Assembly: GCF_000222485.1 (NCBI RefSeq)
Contig: NC_015914.1
Location: forward strand, 1,612,001-1,676,000
Source of the DNA: Cyclobacterium marinum DSM 745
GTDB lineage: Bacteria > Bacteroidota > Bacteroidia > Cytophagales > Cyclobacteriaceae
DNA length: 64,000 bases
Direction of reading: 5' to 3'
How positions within the stretch are numbered: the first letter of the stretch is position 1; every line of letters begins with the position of its first letter. Position numbers and translations under genes: made by a program. This document shows, piece after piece, positions 53,467 through 62,913 of this stretch. A model generated the notes under the pieces. That model made no database searches. It was given only the letters and a program-made list of their open reading frames with translations, and was not told where the DNA came from.

Positions 53467-54594
53467 ATGGCCATACCGACTGTAATAAATGATGATAGAC
53501 ATTCGATAAAAACAACTACTGGATTAATGGAAATATTTCGACAGATAACAGCAAATAATATTGCGTTAAAAGATTATCCATTCCTTAAAGAACTTGCGAT
53601 GGAAGCTTATCTAATGGAAAATGAAGATATTCTAAAATTGGATACAGAAAACTTTGCTGAGGTTACAGTATTAGACGCAGAAATTGCTTTAACCCGGATT
53701 ATGTAATAGAATTCGTGATGAGTGTTGCAATCGCAAGAAAATCAGGCTGTTTGGAGATTTTAGCATAGCACCGCTATGGTGAAATTGAAAACAGCAACGA
53801 AGTGGCTGATTTTGAAGCGATTTCAGCACGTAATAGATTGTCTATTGCATATTTCGGGTTTAAGAGGGGGACGGAAAACATCAAATAGAGACGGAAGAAT
53901 TGACATTCTAGCAAAATACGGACTAGACTATCTTGCTTTAATTGAATTGAAAATAAATGAGATCAATGAATTTTCATTGAATCAATTGGAAGATTATTTA
54001 GATGAACGCCATCAGATCTTGACAAAATATCCGGAGTTTTGGAGTGAAGTTGAAAATTCTCCAAATTGGGTTGGGGTTTTAGTAGGATCATCTATATCTC
54101 CTGAATTGCAACGAAAATTACAGGATGGCTATACCACTAAAGAGGGAATCCCAATTGCAGGAATGATTTTAAGAAGATTCAGAAGCGCCAATAACGAAAT
54201 ATTTGTAATTACGGACACATTTTTTAAGTACAATTATACAAGTAGGGATTTTTCAAAATTTGAATTCAAGGAAGAGATTTACAACAAAGCAAGACTGGTA
54301 AATAAAGTAGTCAGAACTTATGTAGAAGAAAACCCAACAATCTCATTTGCAGAATTAGAAAAAGTATTCCCGCAAAGTTTACAAGGAAGCAATGGGGTAT
54401 TTGACACCAAAGAAAAAGCTCAGGAAATTTATGACCGAACAGGGCACAAAAGACATTATTTAAAATCAGATGAACTTATCAAATTATCAGATTCAATTAT
54501 TGCAACAAGTAACCAATGGGGGCTTGATAATATAACCCGTTTTATCCATCACATCAACAATTTAAACAATGATTACAGCATTGAAAATAAATAA
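53467..54594 (+). pseudogene. PD-(D/E)XK (NucS-like) nuclease gene interrupted by a 177-bp insertion
   Basis: The 5' part (53467-53697) encodes MAIPTVINDDRHSIKTTTGL to VTVLDAEIALTR, and the 3' part (53875-54594) continues in the same frame with KTSNRDGRIDILAKYGLDYLALIELKINE (partly quoted). DGRID...IELK is a PD-(D/E)XK catalytic pattern, as in NucS/DUF91-type nucleases. Joined, the two parts make an unbroken ~316-residue protein. Between them, 177 bp with stop codons is inserted, flanked by CGG on both sides. The 3' half has its own ATG at 53776 inside the insertion and could make a 272-residue product that lacks the N-terminal domain. Host defence or repair role possible. Confidence 0.7.
53698..53874. 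mobile_element. 177-bp MITE-like insertion in the nuclease gene
   Basis: Interrupts an otherwise continuous frame between two CGG trinucleotides (53695-53697 and 53872-53874), consistent with a 3-bp target duplication. The right end TTGCATATTTCGGGTTTAAG has a close relative at about 54741-54763 (TTGCATATTTGGGGTTTCAAGG in part). That suggests a dispersed non-autonomous element. No coding capacity and no clear terminal inverted repeats. Confidence 0.5.
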
Positions 54595-54793
54595 GGTAAT
54601 CCAAATGAATAGGCCACTACCATCCAAAAACATACGGACCAAACCTCACGATGTAGCCAAAAAACAAAATACCTAACTACCTATCAGACTCAATCCCTTG
54701 TGATTTTAGCCATTTTGCAAATAGGTTGGGTAATTTCACTTGCATATTTGGGGTTTCAAGGAACTCAAATCCACCAATCGTGTTTAATTATTT

Positions 54794-55777
54794 ATGAAAA
54801 AGTTGGAATTATTGATAATAGGTGCCGGGCCTATAGGTTTGGCATGTGGTATAGAAGCAAAAAAGAAAGGCCTTGACTATCTGATTATAGAAAAAGGGGT
54901 GCTGACAAATTCTATTTTTAATTATCCAGTAAACATGACCTTTTTCTCTACTTCTGAGAAATTGGAAATGGCAGATATTCCTTTTATGTCGATTTCCAAT
55001 AAACCAACTAGACCGGAGGCACTGGAATATTACCGCAGAATAGTCAAACATTACCAACTCAACATCAATTTGTACGAAAAAGTAAACACCTTAGAGAAAA
55101 AAGAAGGTGGCTTTGTGGTGCATACCTCTAAGGGAGATTACGAAACCGAGAAATTGGTTCTAGCCACCGGATTTTATGACCTGCCTAATACCATGAATGT
55201 TCCTGGTGAGGATTTGTCAAAAGTTTCGCATTATTACAAAGAACCCTGGCCTTATATCGGACAAAAAATTATCGTGGTAGGCGGAGGAAACTCTGCAGTG
55301 GATGTGGCCTTGGAAACTTGGAGAAAAGGGGCTGAAGTAAGCATGGTGGTGATGAAACCTGAAATTGACCAAACGGTAAAGTACTGGGTTTTGCCTGATA
55401 TTGAAAATAGAATCAAAGAAGGATCGATTAAAGGTTACTACAATTCAAGTATCAAAGAAATTAGAGAAAAAGAAGTAGTTCTCAATACGCCGGAAGGGGA
55501 AGTCACTATTGAAAATGACTTTGTTCTAGCCATGACGGGTTACAAACCCAATTTTGAATTGCTTGATCAATTGGGCGTCCAATTAAGCTTGGATGAAAAA
55601 AGACAGCCCTGTTTTGACGATATTAGCCAGGAGTCGAATGTTCCCGGGCTTTATTTGGCAGGAGTAGTTTGTGGGGGATTGAATACAAGAGAGTTTTTTA
55701 TAGAAAACACCATCTCCCATGCCAAAGCCATTGTAAAGGATATTGTAAATAAAAAGGCAATACTAGCCAAAGACTAG
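54794..55777 (+). CDS. ypdA: YpdA family bacillithiol disulfide reductase
   Basis: 327 aa flavoprotein of the thioredoxin-reductase type. FAD-binding GxGxxG in LIIGAGPIGLACGIEAKKKG (residues 6-25) and NADPH-binding GGGNSAVDVALETWRKGAEV (near 163). YpdA-specific N-terminal features include YPVNMTFFSTSEKLEM. It lacks the CxxC of thioredoxin reductase, as YpdA does. Reduces bacillithiol disulfide, the main low-molecular-weight thiol of many Bacteroidota. Followed by a strong terminator. Confidence 0.9.
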   Translation: MKKLELLIIGAGPIGLACGIEAKKKGLDYLIIEKGVLTNSIFNYPVNMTFFSTSEKLEMADIPFMSISNKPTRPEALEYYRRIVKHYQLNINLYEKVNTLEKKEGGFVVHTSKGDYETEKLVLATGFYDLPNTMNVPGEDLSKVSHYYKEPWPYIGQKIIVVGGGNSAVDVALETWRKGAEVSMVVMKPEIDQTVKYWVLPDIENRIKEGSIKGYYNSSIKEIREKEVVLNTPEGEVTIENDFVLAMTGYKPNFELLDQLGVQLSLDEKRQPCFDDISQESNVPGLYLAGVVCGGLNTREFFIENTISHAKAIVKDIVNKKAILAKD

Positions 55778-55825
55778 AACTAAAAAGGCTGTAGAAATTT
55801 CTAGGCCATTTAAATTATCCAAATA

Positions 55826-55871
55826 AAAAATCCCTGTTGCTGCTGTAGTCTATGCAGAAACAGGGATTTTT
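55826..55871 (+). terminator. Rho-independent terminator after ypdA
   Basis: 13-bp stem AAAAATCCCTGTT/AACAGGGATTTTT with a 20-nt loop that itself contains GCTGCTG, ending in a T-run. 48 bp after the ypdA stop. Confidence 0.85.
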
Positions 55872-56116
55872 CCATTGCCCCATTTCCACGTCTTTTTATT
55901 TTAGTTTCAGCGTTTATTCATCAAACTAGTCAATCATTATCAACTTCACCTCGCTTGCTTTTCGAAAGGTTTGAGAATTTAGCTCCCATAGTATTAACTA
56001 GCTTGAATCCCTCTCAAAGTAAAAATGACTATCCCATTCCTTGTCCAATAAGAAATGGGAAGCTAAATCAAATAGTGTTTGTAAAGTCATTATATTGTAA
56101 GCAAATTTATTAAACC
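55872..56116. other. Intergenic region upstream of ppk1
   Basis: About 245 bp; should contain the ppk1 promoter. No TAnnTTTG box or operator was recognised. Confidence 0.4.
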
Positions 56117-58126
56117 ATGAACTACACTGACAGGGATATAAATTGGTTGTCATTTAACGAGCGAATTCTCCAAGAGGCGGAAAATGCACAGACGCCGCTG
56201 ATGGAAAGGTTGAAATTCCTTGCCATTTATTCCTCCAACCTTGAGGAATTTTATCGGGTCAGGGTAGCGAATCATCGTTTTGCCCAAAAATACAAGGGGG
56301 ATAAGAAGAATAAATATGGTTACCGACCCTCCTTTGTGCTTCAGCAAATTAATAAGATTGTCAGCTTACAGCAGGAACGTCTAGGAAAGGTTTTCTACTC
56401 TGAAATCCTACCGGGTTTATCTCAAAAAGGAATTCACCTGTTAACCCAAGATTTCTCTGAGGCAGACAGAAACTTAATGGGCCGGTTTTATGATGAAAAA
56501 CTTAAAAACAATTTCACCCTAAAGGACATTACTGAGGATAGCAACTTTAAGCTTAAAAACCAAACGGTTTACCTCTATGCCATTAGCGAGAGTCGTTTTT
56601 ACCTCATTGAGTTGGATTATAAAACCTTTGGAAGGTTTATTAATCTCTCCTCATCCGACAAGGCAAAAAGATTCGTTCAACTGGATGATATTTTCAGAAG
56701 CAATGCACCAAAGTTTTTGGGTGAGAAATCAGCACTCTTTGCTATAAAAATCTCAAGAGATGCGGAATTGTATATGGATGAGGATTTGGAAGAAAACATT
56801 GTTGTAAAGATTAAGAAAAGCATAAAAAATAGAGAAACCGGCCTTCCTTCAAGACTACTTTTTGATGAAAACATCCCCTTTAAATACATTGATTTCTTAA
56901 GAAAAAAAATAGATGTGGACATGTCCGGACTCATCCCCGGAGGTCGTTACCATAATTTCTATGACTTTTTTGGCTTTCCGGTGTCAGAGGAAAGCCTGTG
57001 CTACAAAAAAAGAGAAAAGGTTCCATGTGCCAGGCTCGATCAAGCGAGCAATTGGTTTGCCGAAGTCAAAAAAGAAAATCTCTTTTTAAGTTTTCCTTAC
57101 CAAAATTATAGGTATGTCACAGGGTTTTTAAACAAAGCTGCCATGGACAAGGAAGTTGAGGAAATCAACATCACCCTTTATAGGGTAGCTGAAAGTTCGG
57201 AAATTTGTATGGCGCTTGAAAAAGCCGCTAAATCCGGAAAAAGAGTATTTGTATTGGACGAAGCACAGGCGAGGTTTGATGAGAAGTCAAACATCTACTG
57301 GGGTGAGCGGCTGATTAAAGCCGGGGCGCATGTAAAGTATGGCATAGATCATTTAAAAGTTCATGCCAAGATTTTCTCAATCAAAAGAAAGGAAGGAGAA
57401 AGCATTCAAACCTATGCATACATGGGCACGGGGAATTTCAATGAAAAAACCGCTGAAATTTATGGAGACCATGCCTTAATCACTAGCGAATCTGCTTACA
57501 CAAAGGATGTGGACGAAGTATTTGCCTTCCTTAAAGACAAGACCCACACCCCAAAATTTGACAGTTTATTGGTTGCCCCATTTAATTTAAGAAGTTCAGT
57601 TGAACAATTGATTGAAAATGAAATAGGCTACAGTAAGGAAGGAAAAATAGGCAAGATGACCATCAAGCTCAACAGCTTGGAAGATCCGGAGATGATAAAT
57701 AAAATCCGAAGGGCCGCAGATTACGGGGTTAAAATTGAATTAATTGTTAGGGGTATTTGTTGTTACCACCCCTTATCTGCCTTACAAGAGAAAAATATCA
57801 AAATCGTGAGTATTGTAGATAGGTTTTTAGAACACACACGTGTGTATCATTTCCACAATAACAATGAGCCATTGATTTATTTAGCTTCTGCAGATTGGAT
57901 GACGAGAAATTTATCAGGACGCATTGAGGTAGCCTTCCCTATTCACCACAAAAAAACCAAATCATTTATTTTGGCATCACTCAATGCCCAGCTTCATGAC
58001 AATGTAAACGGAAGATTAATCACAGGTACAGGGAAAAGTCAAATGGTAAGCGGTAGTGGAACTTTAAGCGCTCAGGAGAAAATGTATGATTTAGTAAGCG
58101 AAAACAATGCTCAATATGCTGTCTAG
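56117..58126 (+). CDS. ppk1: Polyphosphate kinase 1
   Basis: 669 aa. The N-terminal domain begins NYTDRDINWLSFNERILQEA, FLAIYSSNLEEFYRVRVANH, as in PPK1. Catalytic-site regions are seen in GIDHLKVHAKIFSIKR (first PLD-like HxK region, near residue 413), YMGTGNFNEKTAEIYGDHAL and FLEHTRVYHFHNNN (phosphorylated-His region of the EHxR type, near 575), then ASADWMTRNLSGRIEVAFP. It makes polyphosphate from ATP reversibly. Slightly shorter than the ~690 of E. coli. The 3' end overlaps a cyclase gene by 20 bp, which implies co-expression. Confidence 0.95.
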   Translation: MNYTDRDINWLSFNERILQEAENAQTPLMERLKFLAIYSSNLEEFYRVRVANHRFAQKYKGDKKNKYGYRPSFVLQQINKIVSLQQERLGKVFYSEILPGLSQKGIHLLTQDFSEADRNLMGRFYDEKLKNNFTLKDITEDSNFKLKNQTVYLYAISESRFYLIELDYKTFGRFINLSSSDKAKRFVQLDDIFRSNAPKFLGEKSALFAIKISRDAELYMDEDLEENIVVKIKKSIKNRETGLPSRLLFDENIPFKYIDFLRKKIDVDMSGLIPGGRYHNFYDFFGFPVSEESLCYKKREKVPCARLDQASNWFAEVKKENLFLSFPYQNYRYVTGFLNKAAMDKEVEEINITLYRVAESSEICMALEKAAKSGKRVFVLDEAQARFDEKSNIYWGERLIKAGAHVKYGIDHLKVHAKIFSIKRKEGESIQTYAYMGTGNFNEKTAEIYGDHALITSESAYTKDVDEVFAFLKDKTHTPKFDSLLVAPFNLRSSVEQLIENEIGYSKEGKIGKMTIKLNSLEDPEMINKIRRAADYGVKIELIVRGICCYHPLSALQEKNIKIVSIVDRFLEHTRVYHFHNNNEPLIYLASADWMTRNLSGRIEVAFPIHHKKTKSFILASLNAQLHDNVNGRLITGTGKSQMVSGSGTLSAQEKMYDLVSENNAQYAV

Positions 58127-59198
58127 AGAAATCGTAAGAAATTTCAAAATCTACTTTATCGTAGGTTTTATTTTTACAACATTCTCTGCTTACAGTAGGC
58201 TCATTCTTTCAGAGATGTATGGAATAGAAGTTCTAGGGCATCCATCTGTCAGCTTTCATGTGAAGATGAGGTTTGCATTGTTGATTATTTTTCTAGGTTC
58301 TTTTGGCCTTGCCCTCTTATCGAGCATTTTTGATATTTTAATTATCAAAAGGTTATTGACCAACAACTCCTTAAAAATTGCCCTGATAATTGGTATTCCT
58401 ACCCAGGCAATAATGATTGTTTTAATTGTACAATTCATTAACTTTTTATATGAGCATGCGATACTTTACGTTTTTGGGGAACCTGCAATCCCTCTTGACG
58501 TGGCAGAAATTGTCTTTGGGGTCATTCACCTCATCATGGCAGTTAGTTTATCCAAATTACTGATTGCTATAGATCGAAAACTTGGACCGGGAAACTTATG
58601 GAAGATGCTGAGTGGCAGGTTCTTTAAACCCCGTGAAGAGGAACGAATCTTTATGTTTGTAGATTTAAAAAACTCAACACCTATTGCTGAAAAGATTGGC
58701 CACCTTGAATACAGTAGGTTATTACAAGACTGTTTTCAGGATTTCTCCATTGTGGATCGTTATCGGGCAGACATTTATCAATACGTAGGAGATGAAGTTG
58801 TTGTCTGCTGGACATTAAAAAAAGGTTTAAAAAATGACAATTTTCTCAAAGCCTTTTTCGCTTTCACGGATCTTTTAAATAAAAAATCTAATTATTACCA
58901 AAAAAAATATGGCATAGATCCTTTTTTTAAAGCAGGAGCCAACGTTGGACCGGTAATTATTACTGAAGTGGGGGACATTAAAAAGGAAATTACTTACCAT
59001 GGCGACACCTTGAATACAGCTGCTCGTATCCAAGAAAAATGCAATGATCTGAGCGCACAATTGTTAATCTCTGAACCCCTGTATCGCCTTATCGAGAAAA
59101 AGGAAGCCTATCAGATTGACGATGTGGGATCAATTCATCTGAAGGGAAAAAAGAAGTACGTAAGACTTTACCGTGTAGCGCAAATAAACCAAGATTAA
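58107..59198 (+). CDS. Membrane-bound class III adenylate/guanylate cyclase
   Basis: 363 aa (a second ATG at 58116 is possible). Four membrane helices lie in residues ~10-175. The cyclase domain (~185-355) has metal-binding Asp in FMFVDLKNSTPIAEKIG, the second Asp in YQYVGDEVVVCW, the dimer-interface and catalytic part ITYHGDTLNTAARIQEKCNDL (Asn and Arg transition-state residues in NTAARIQ), and HLKGKKKYVRLYRV at the end. All key residues appear present, so it should be active; choice of ATP or GTP not assigned. The start lies inside ppk1 (20-bp overlap). An HD-domain gene lies further along (63.8 kb). Confidence 0.92.
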   Translation: MLNMLSREIVRNFKIYFIVGFIFTTFSAYSRLILSEMYGIEVLGHPSVSFHVKMRFALLIIFLGSFGLALLSSIFDILIIKRLLTNNSLKIALIIGIPTQAIMIVLIVQFINFLYEHAILYVFGEPAIPLDVAEIVFGVIHLIMAVSLSKLLIAIDRKLGPGNLWKMLSGRFFKPREEERIFMFVDLKNSTPIAEKIGHLEYSRLLQDCFQDFSIVDRYRADIYQYVGDEVVVCWTLKKGLKNDNFLKAFFAFTDLLNKKSNYYQKKYGIDPFFKAGANVGPVIITEVGDIKKEITYHGDTLNTAARIQEKCNDLSAQLLISEPLYRLIEKKEAYQIDDVGSIHLKGKKKYVRLYRVAQINQD

Positions 59199-59262
59199 AC
59201 TTTACTAGCTGCTTCATTAAAGCATGAAATCTGCTCCCATAAGCTATCTTTGATTAGCTAGG

Positions 59263-62200
59263 TTAAAATTGATAACCAAAAGAAAAGAAAGGCAACGTTT
59301 CTTCATCATTGAAACCCACCGAAAAGGTAGCCACCAATTGATTGAGTGGTGCCAGCCAAATCCCGGCACCTGTGGCATTGTGCCATTTGTTAGAATCTTC
59401 ATTCCTTTCCCAAACCCTACCAATATCATTGAAAGCCAAGAGCCCCACTGTAGCAGGAAAAACATAAGTTTTAAGGTTAAACAATCTCACCCTAACCTCG
59501 GTATTGTTGTAAGCGACAGCATCACCATTGAATCTAAACCTCCTAAATCCCCTGAGGTTATTTATTCCTCCGAGGGTTTGCGCTTGAAAAAATTCATAAT
59601 CCCCCCAGTTTTTCCCTGCCCCAAATTTTGTGGCCCAGACCAACCTTGAGGGGTATCGGAAAGACCAATACATGGCAAGTTCTGCATTCACTTTGCTGAA
59701 ATTATTGGAATATTCATTACCTCCCCACATTCTTTCAGACTGTCCTTCAAAGTACACGCCTCTAGTAGGCATGTGCTTCTGATCCCGCGTGTCAAAAACT
59801 ATCTTGGCAGAAACCCCAGTATAAAGTTTGGTTTGATCCAAATCATTTTGGTCCAGACCACTTTCCTGAGAAGTGATGAATTTATTTGAATTATCATCCT
59901 GATTAAATTTAAAAGCTTGGAATTGAGGACCGAATGTCAAACTTCCACTTTCTCCAAGCTTGGACTGCAATCCGGCATTAAGTTCATACCAATTGAACCT
60001 CGCCCTATAATAAGCTATATCACGAGATTCATGATTGTATTCAGACTCATTCCCTACACCAAAATAGTTAAATGAATATTGTGGTGCACGGACATCTGCT
60101 TCCCAAACCAAATCCAAATTTCCCAATGCATCCACCGCATGCCCCTCGTATTCAATATTGAAAGCATTGGTCTTTAAAGCATATTTTGCCATTAGAGATT
60201 GACGAATGGCAAAAGGATCTTTTTTAAACCCTTGCTTTTCCCACATCACCCCTGCACCTAAGTAAATTCCATCATCCCTATTGTAGGCAAAAGTTGCCAA
60301 AGGCATGAGTTTGTCATATTTAAATTCCGTCCTATTGTAGCTTATTTCAGCTGATTTGGCTTTTCTCCTCGTACTTTCACCCAATTTAAAGGCATCATTA
60401 TCACTAAAATTATGGTAAATAAGGGTGTTTTTCTTTTTGGTCTTACCCTTGTCTTGTACTATTTTTTCTCCATCACCGGGAATTACTCGTATTTTTATTT
60501 CCCCCGTTCCTTCTCCGGTAAATTCAAAAATATCATCTCCCTCCATGCCGTATAAACGGATTTCCTTGGTATCACCGGGAAGAAAAACTCGCCGGTAGAG
60601 CTCCTGTTCAAGATTTCCTGATTTATCTATTTTCCTTAGGCTAAGCTGTACGCGACCGTCAGACAAATAGTCCACCTTAAAAAATTCGTTTTTATCTGTG
60701 CCGGCTACGTCAACTTCTTTTGCTAGGAAGTGGTAATATTTAATCATCTCCTGTTTTAACCAGGTTTTTCTTTTGCGTAATTTCCCTAGGATGTCCTCAC
60801 CATCGATAGCCACAACTGAATCAGGCCAGTCTTGAAGGGATGCATTGATGGCTTCATCTGTCATTTTAGCAATCATCTCATCCAAAGTCTTTTCCCAGTC
60901 TTCTTTATTCAACTCATTCATGAAACTGCGGTCAAAATACCTCCCATTAAACATGAATCCTTCAACTGTTCGAGGCGCATTGTAATCGAAGCCTTGGAAT
61001 TTTGGGATCAACCATTTTCTACTGCCTATCTTTGGGATTAGGCCCTCATTAACAAAAAATGCCTGGTCTCTATCTCTAGGCATGGGACTATAGTCCCGAC
61101 CTTTTTCCTTTTTTTCACCAATCCATCTCCATTGATCATCGTGCCTATCCCAGTCGCCTATCCATAAATCAAATATTCTGGCTTTCAATACTTCTTTTTG
61201 CTTTACCTGTTCATCATTGTCGCCATGAATTTTTCTAAGCATCTTATCGGTACTATAAAACTTAATATCATCCGGTGCAGTTTTCCAAGCAATTTCACGC
61301 TCTTCAAACAGGTAAAGGTTATCCCCATAGGCCTCCCTATAGATGCCTAATATTGGGTCATCAGGTAAATAAACAATTTTTGGATTGGTATGCACTACTC
61401 CTACCTGATCTGCTAGTCTGGCAACGGCCAAAGCCCCGTAGGGATGTGAGGAAGAAATTTGATCCTGAATGACATCCTTGGCTATGGTTTCACGCAAAGG
61501 TGCCGACAATGCATTTTCGGGGTATTTATTGACAGACCTAAGCACATACTCTCGTCCACTTTTGCTTTCTAACCTCAGCGAACGGGTTTGCATCCCTCCT
61601 CCTTTTTTCACAATGCTCAGGCCCCCCTTTTCAGTAGCCAAGTCTATGGTTTCAAAAGTAGCAGGGATCGCCCAAGTTTTTCTGTAGTTCTCCCCAAGAA
61701 ATCTATAGTATCCGGAACCGTGAAGGTATTGGGTGGAAATCGGTCTCGTGACTTGCTTAGGGAAATCTCGTTCAAAAAAAGATAAAGCTGAATCATTGGT
61801 AGCATAAGGGGCAACCAGTTGAGTGTCATAAATAGATGCTTCTTTTAATGGATCATAGAAGGACAGGTGTACTTCATGGTTTTCTTTAAAATCCATTATA
61901 GCATAACCTTGGCTGGGATAGGTAAAATCTGCTGTGTTGTTTTTCTTAATGGTTGTATGCTTGGCACCTGCGCCACTGATAATATAATTTACCTTATCTT
62001 CTTTTGTCAATGCCAGCCCATGCTCATGTCCCGCAACCTGTATCAGGTTTGAATGGCTCTTGAAAAGCTCATCTAGGGCCTCAATCATGGCCTCATACTT
62101 AGGGTGAACAAGGTCTTGAATATTGCCAAACCAGGTTCTGTAAAGCGGGTAAATGGAGCCTATCCCAGGCAATGGAAGGTATAAATTAGGAGAAACAGCA

Positions 62201-62901
62201 GTAAGGGGAAAGAGGTGGTCCTTCCAAGTGTAGGCCCCATTGTGTGGACCATATGACCTAAGCGGATGATGCATTGCCACCACTATTACTTTGTCCTTGT
62301 TTTCTTCAAGGACATAGCGAATGGCCTCCAAAATCTCTTCCTCAGACTTGTAATCGCAATCGGAGGTCATTCCCGGCTTGTCGTTCAGATGGAGCCACCA
62401 TTGACTATCAAGCAAAAGGAGTACAGTTTCTTCATTTAAGGACACGACTTCTGGACCGGGGCAGCCACTGCTTGGTAGCCAACTTACCTTATCTTCCGGG
62501 TAATTGTTCAAGACATATTTCTCTGCCCTAAGAATACTATTCCACCCATCTGCCTTTCCTCTCTTCCAATCATGGTTCCCAGGAATCATCCATATATGGC
62601 CATTAAGGTATTTATAAAGGTCCAGTTGTGTTTTAAGAATATATTCACTTTCGTCCCTTCCTTCATCATCGATTGGGGGCATTCCCCGTGGATAAATATT
62701 GTCTCCCAAATAGATTATGTGTGCAGGAGTATTGGGGTCCGCTTTCAATTTATTGCGAATGTCTTCCACAACAGGATGCGTACCTTTTTCCACTTCTCCG
62801 GCATCTCCAACCAAATACAGTTTGAAAGTAGAAGGAGCTTCCTGCGCTTTCAGGTGAGGGGATAGCAGAAATAAAATCAACAAGCAAATAATCTTGTTCA
62901 T
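59263..62901 (-). CDS. Metallophosphoesterase fused to an outer-membrane beta barrel
   Basis: 1212 aa. Signal peptide MNKIICLLILFLLSPHLKAQ. Residues ~25-340 are a calcineurin-like phosphoesterase: LVGDAGE, YLGDNIYPRG, IPGNHDWKRG, MHHPLRSYGPH and VAGHEHGLAL give the metal ligands. Residues ~380-760 form a second domain with IWGDWDRHDDQWRW-type and RDRDQAFF motifs of unknown role. The C-terminal ~430 residues are a surface-antigen (D15/BamA-like) barrel with YLGAGVMWEKQG, ARLVWATKFGAGKNWGDYEFF (partly quoted) and a final Phe (FFSFGYQF). This suggests a phosphoesterase tethered at the outer membrane. It starts 12 bp after the upstream SdiA-regulated-like gene, so they form an operon. Confidence 0.88.
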   Translation of the reverse strand: MNKIICLLILFLLSPHLKAQEAPSTFKLYLVGDAGEVEKGTHPVVEDIRNKLKADPNTPAHIIYLGDNIYPRGMPPIDDEGRDESEYILKTQLDLYKYLNGHIWMIPGNHDWKRGKADGWNSILRAEKYVLNNYPEDKVSWLPSSGCPGPEVVSLNEETVLLLLDSQWWLHLNDKPGMTSDCDYKSEEEILEAIRYVLEENKDKVIVVAMHHPLRSYGPHNGAYTWKDHLFPLTAVSPNLYLPLPGIGSIYPLYRTWFGNIQDLVHPKYEAMIEALDELFKSHSNLIQVAGHEHGLALTKEDKVNYIISGAGAKHTTIKKNNTADFTYPSQGYAIMDFKENHEVHLSFYDPLKEASIYDTQLVAPYATNDSALSFFERDFPKQVTRPISTQYLHGSGYYRFLGENYRKTWAIPATFETIDLATEKGGLSIVKKGGGMQTRSLRLESKSGREYVLRSVNKYPENALSAPLRETIAKDVIQDQISSSHPYGALAVARLADQVGVVHTNPKIVYLPDDPILGIYREAYGDNLYLFEEREIAWKTAPDDIKFYSTDKMLRKIHGDNDEQVKQKEVLKARIFDLWIGDWDRHDDQWRWIGEKKEKGRDYSPMPRDRDQAFFVNEGLIPKIGSRKWLIPKFQGFDYNAPRTVEGFMFNGRYFDRSFMNELNKEDWEKTLDEMIAKMTDEAINASLQDWPDSVVAIDGEDILGKLRKRKTWLKQEMIKYYHFLAKEVDVAGTDKNEFFKVDYLSDGRVQLSLRKIDKSGNLEQELYRRVFLPGDTKEIRLYGMEGDDIFEFTGEGTGEIKIRVIPGDGEKIVQDKGKTKKKNTLIYHNFSDNDAFKLGESTRRKAKSAEISYNRTEFKYDKLMPLATFAYNRDDGIYLGAGVMWEKQGFKKDPFAIRQSLMAKYALKTNAFNIEYEGHAVDALGNLDLVWEADVRAPQYSFNYFGVGNESEYNHESRDIAYYRARFNWYELNAGLQSKLGESGSLTFGPQFQAFKFNQDDNSNKFITSQESGLDQNDLDQTKLYTGVSAKIVFDTRDQKHMPTRGVYFEGQSERMWGGNEYSNNFSKVNAELAMYWSFRYPSRLVWATKFGAGKNWGDYEFFQAQTLGGINNLRGFRRFRFNGDAVAYNNTEVRVRLFNLKTYVFPATVGLLAFNDIGRVWERNEDSNKWHNATGAGIWLAPLNQLVATFSVGFNDEETLPFFSFGYQF

Positions 62902-62913
62902 TGTTTAAAGGTG

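Noticed and set aside
53776..53874. True N-terminus of the nuclease at ATG 53776
   Set aside because: These 33 codons lie in the inserted element, and the upstream fragment joins the nuclease in frame when the insertion is removed.
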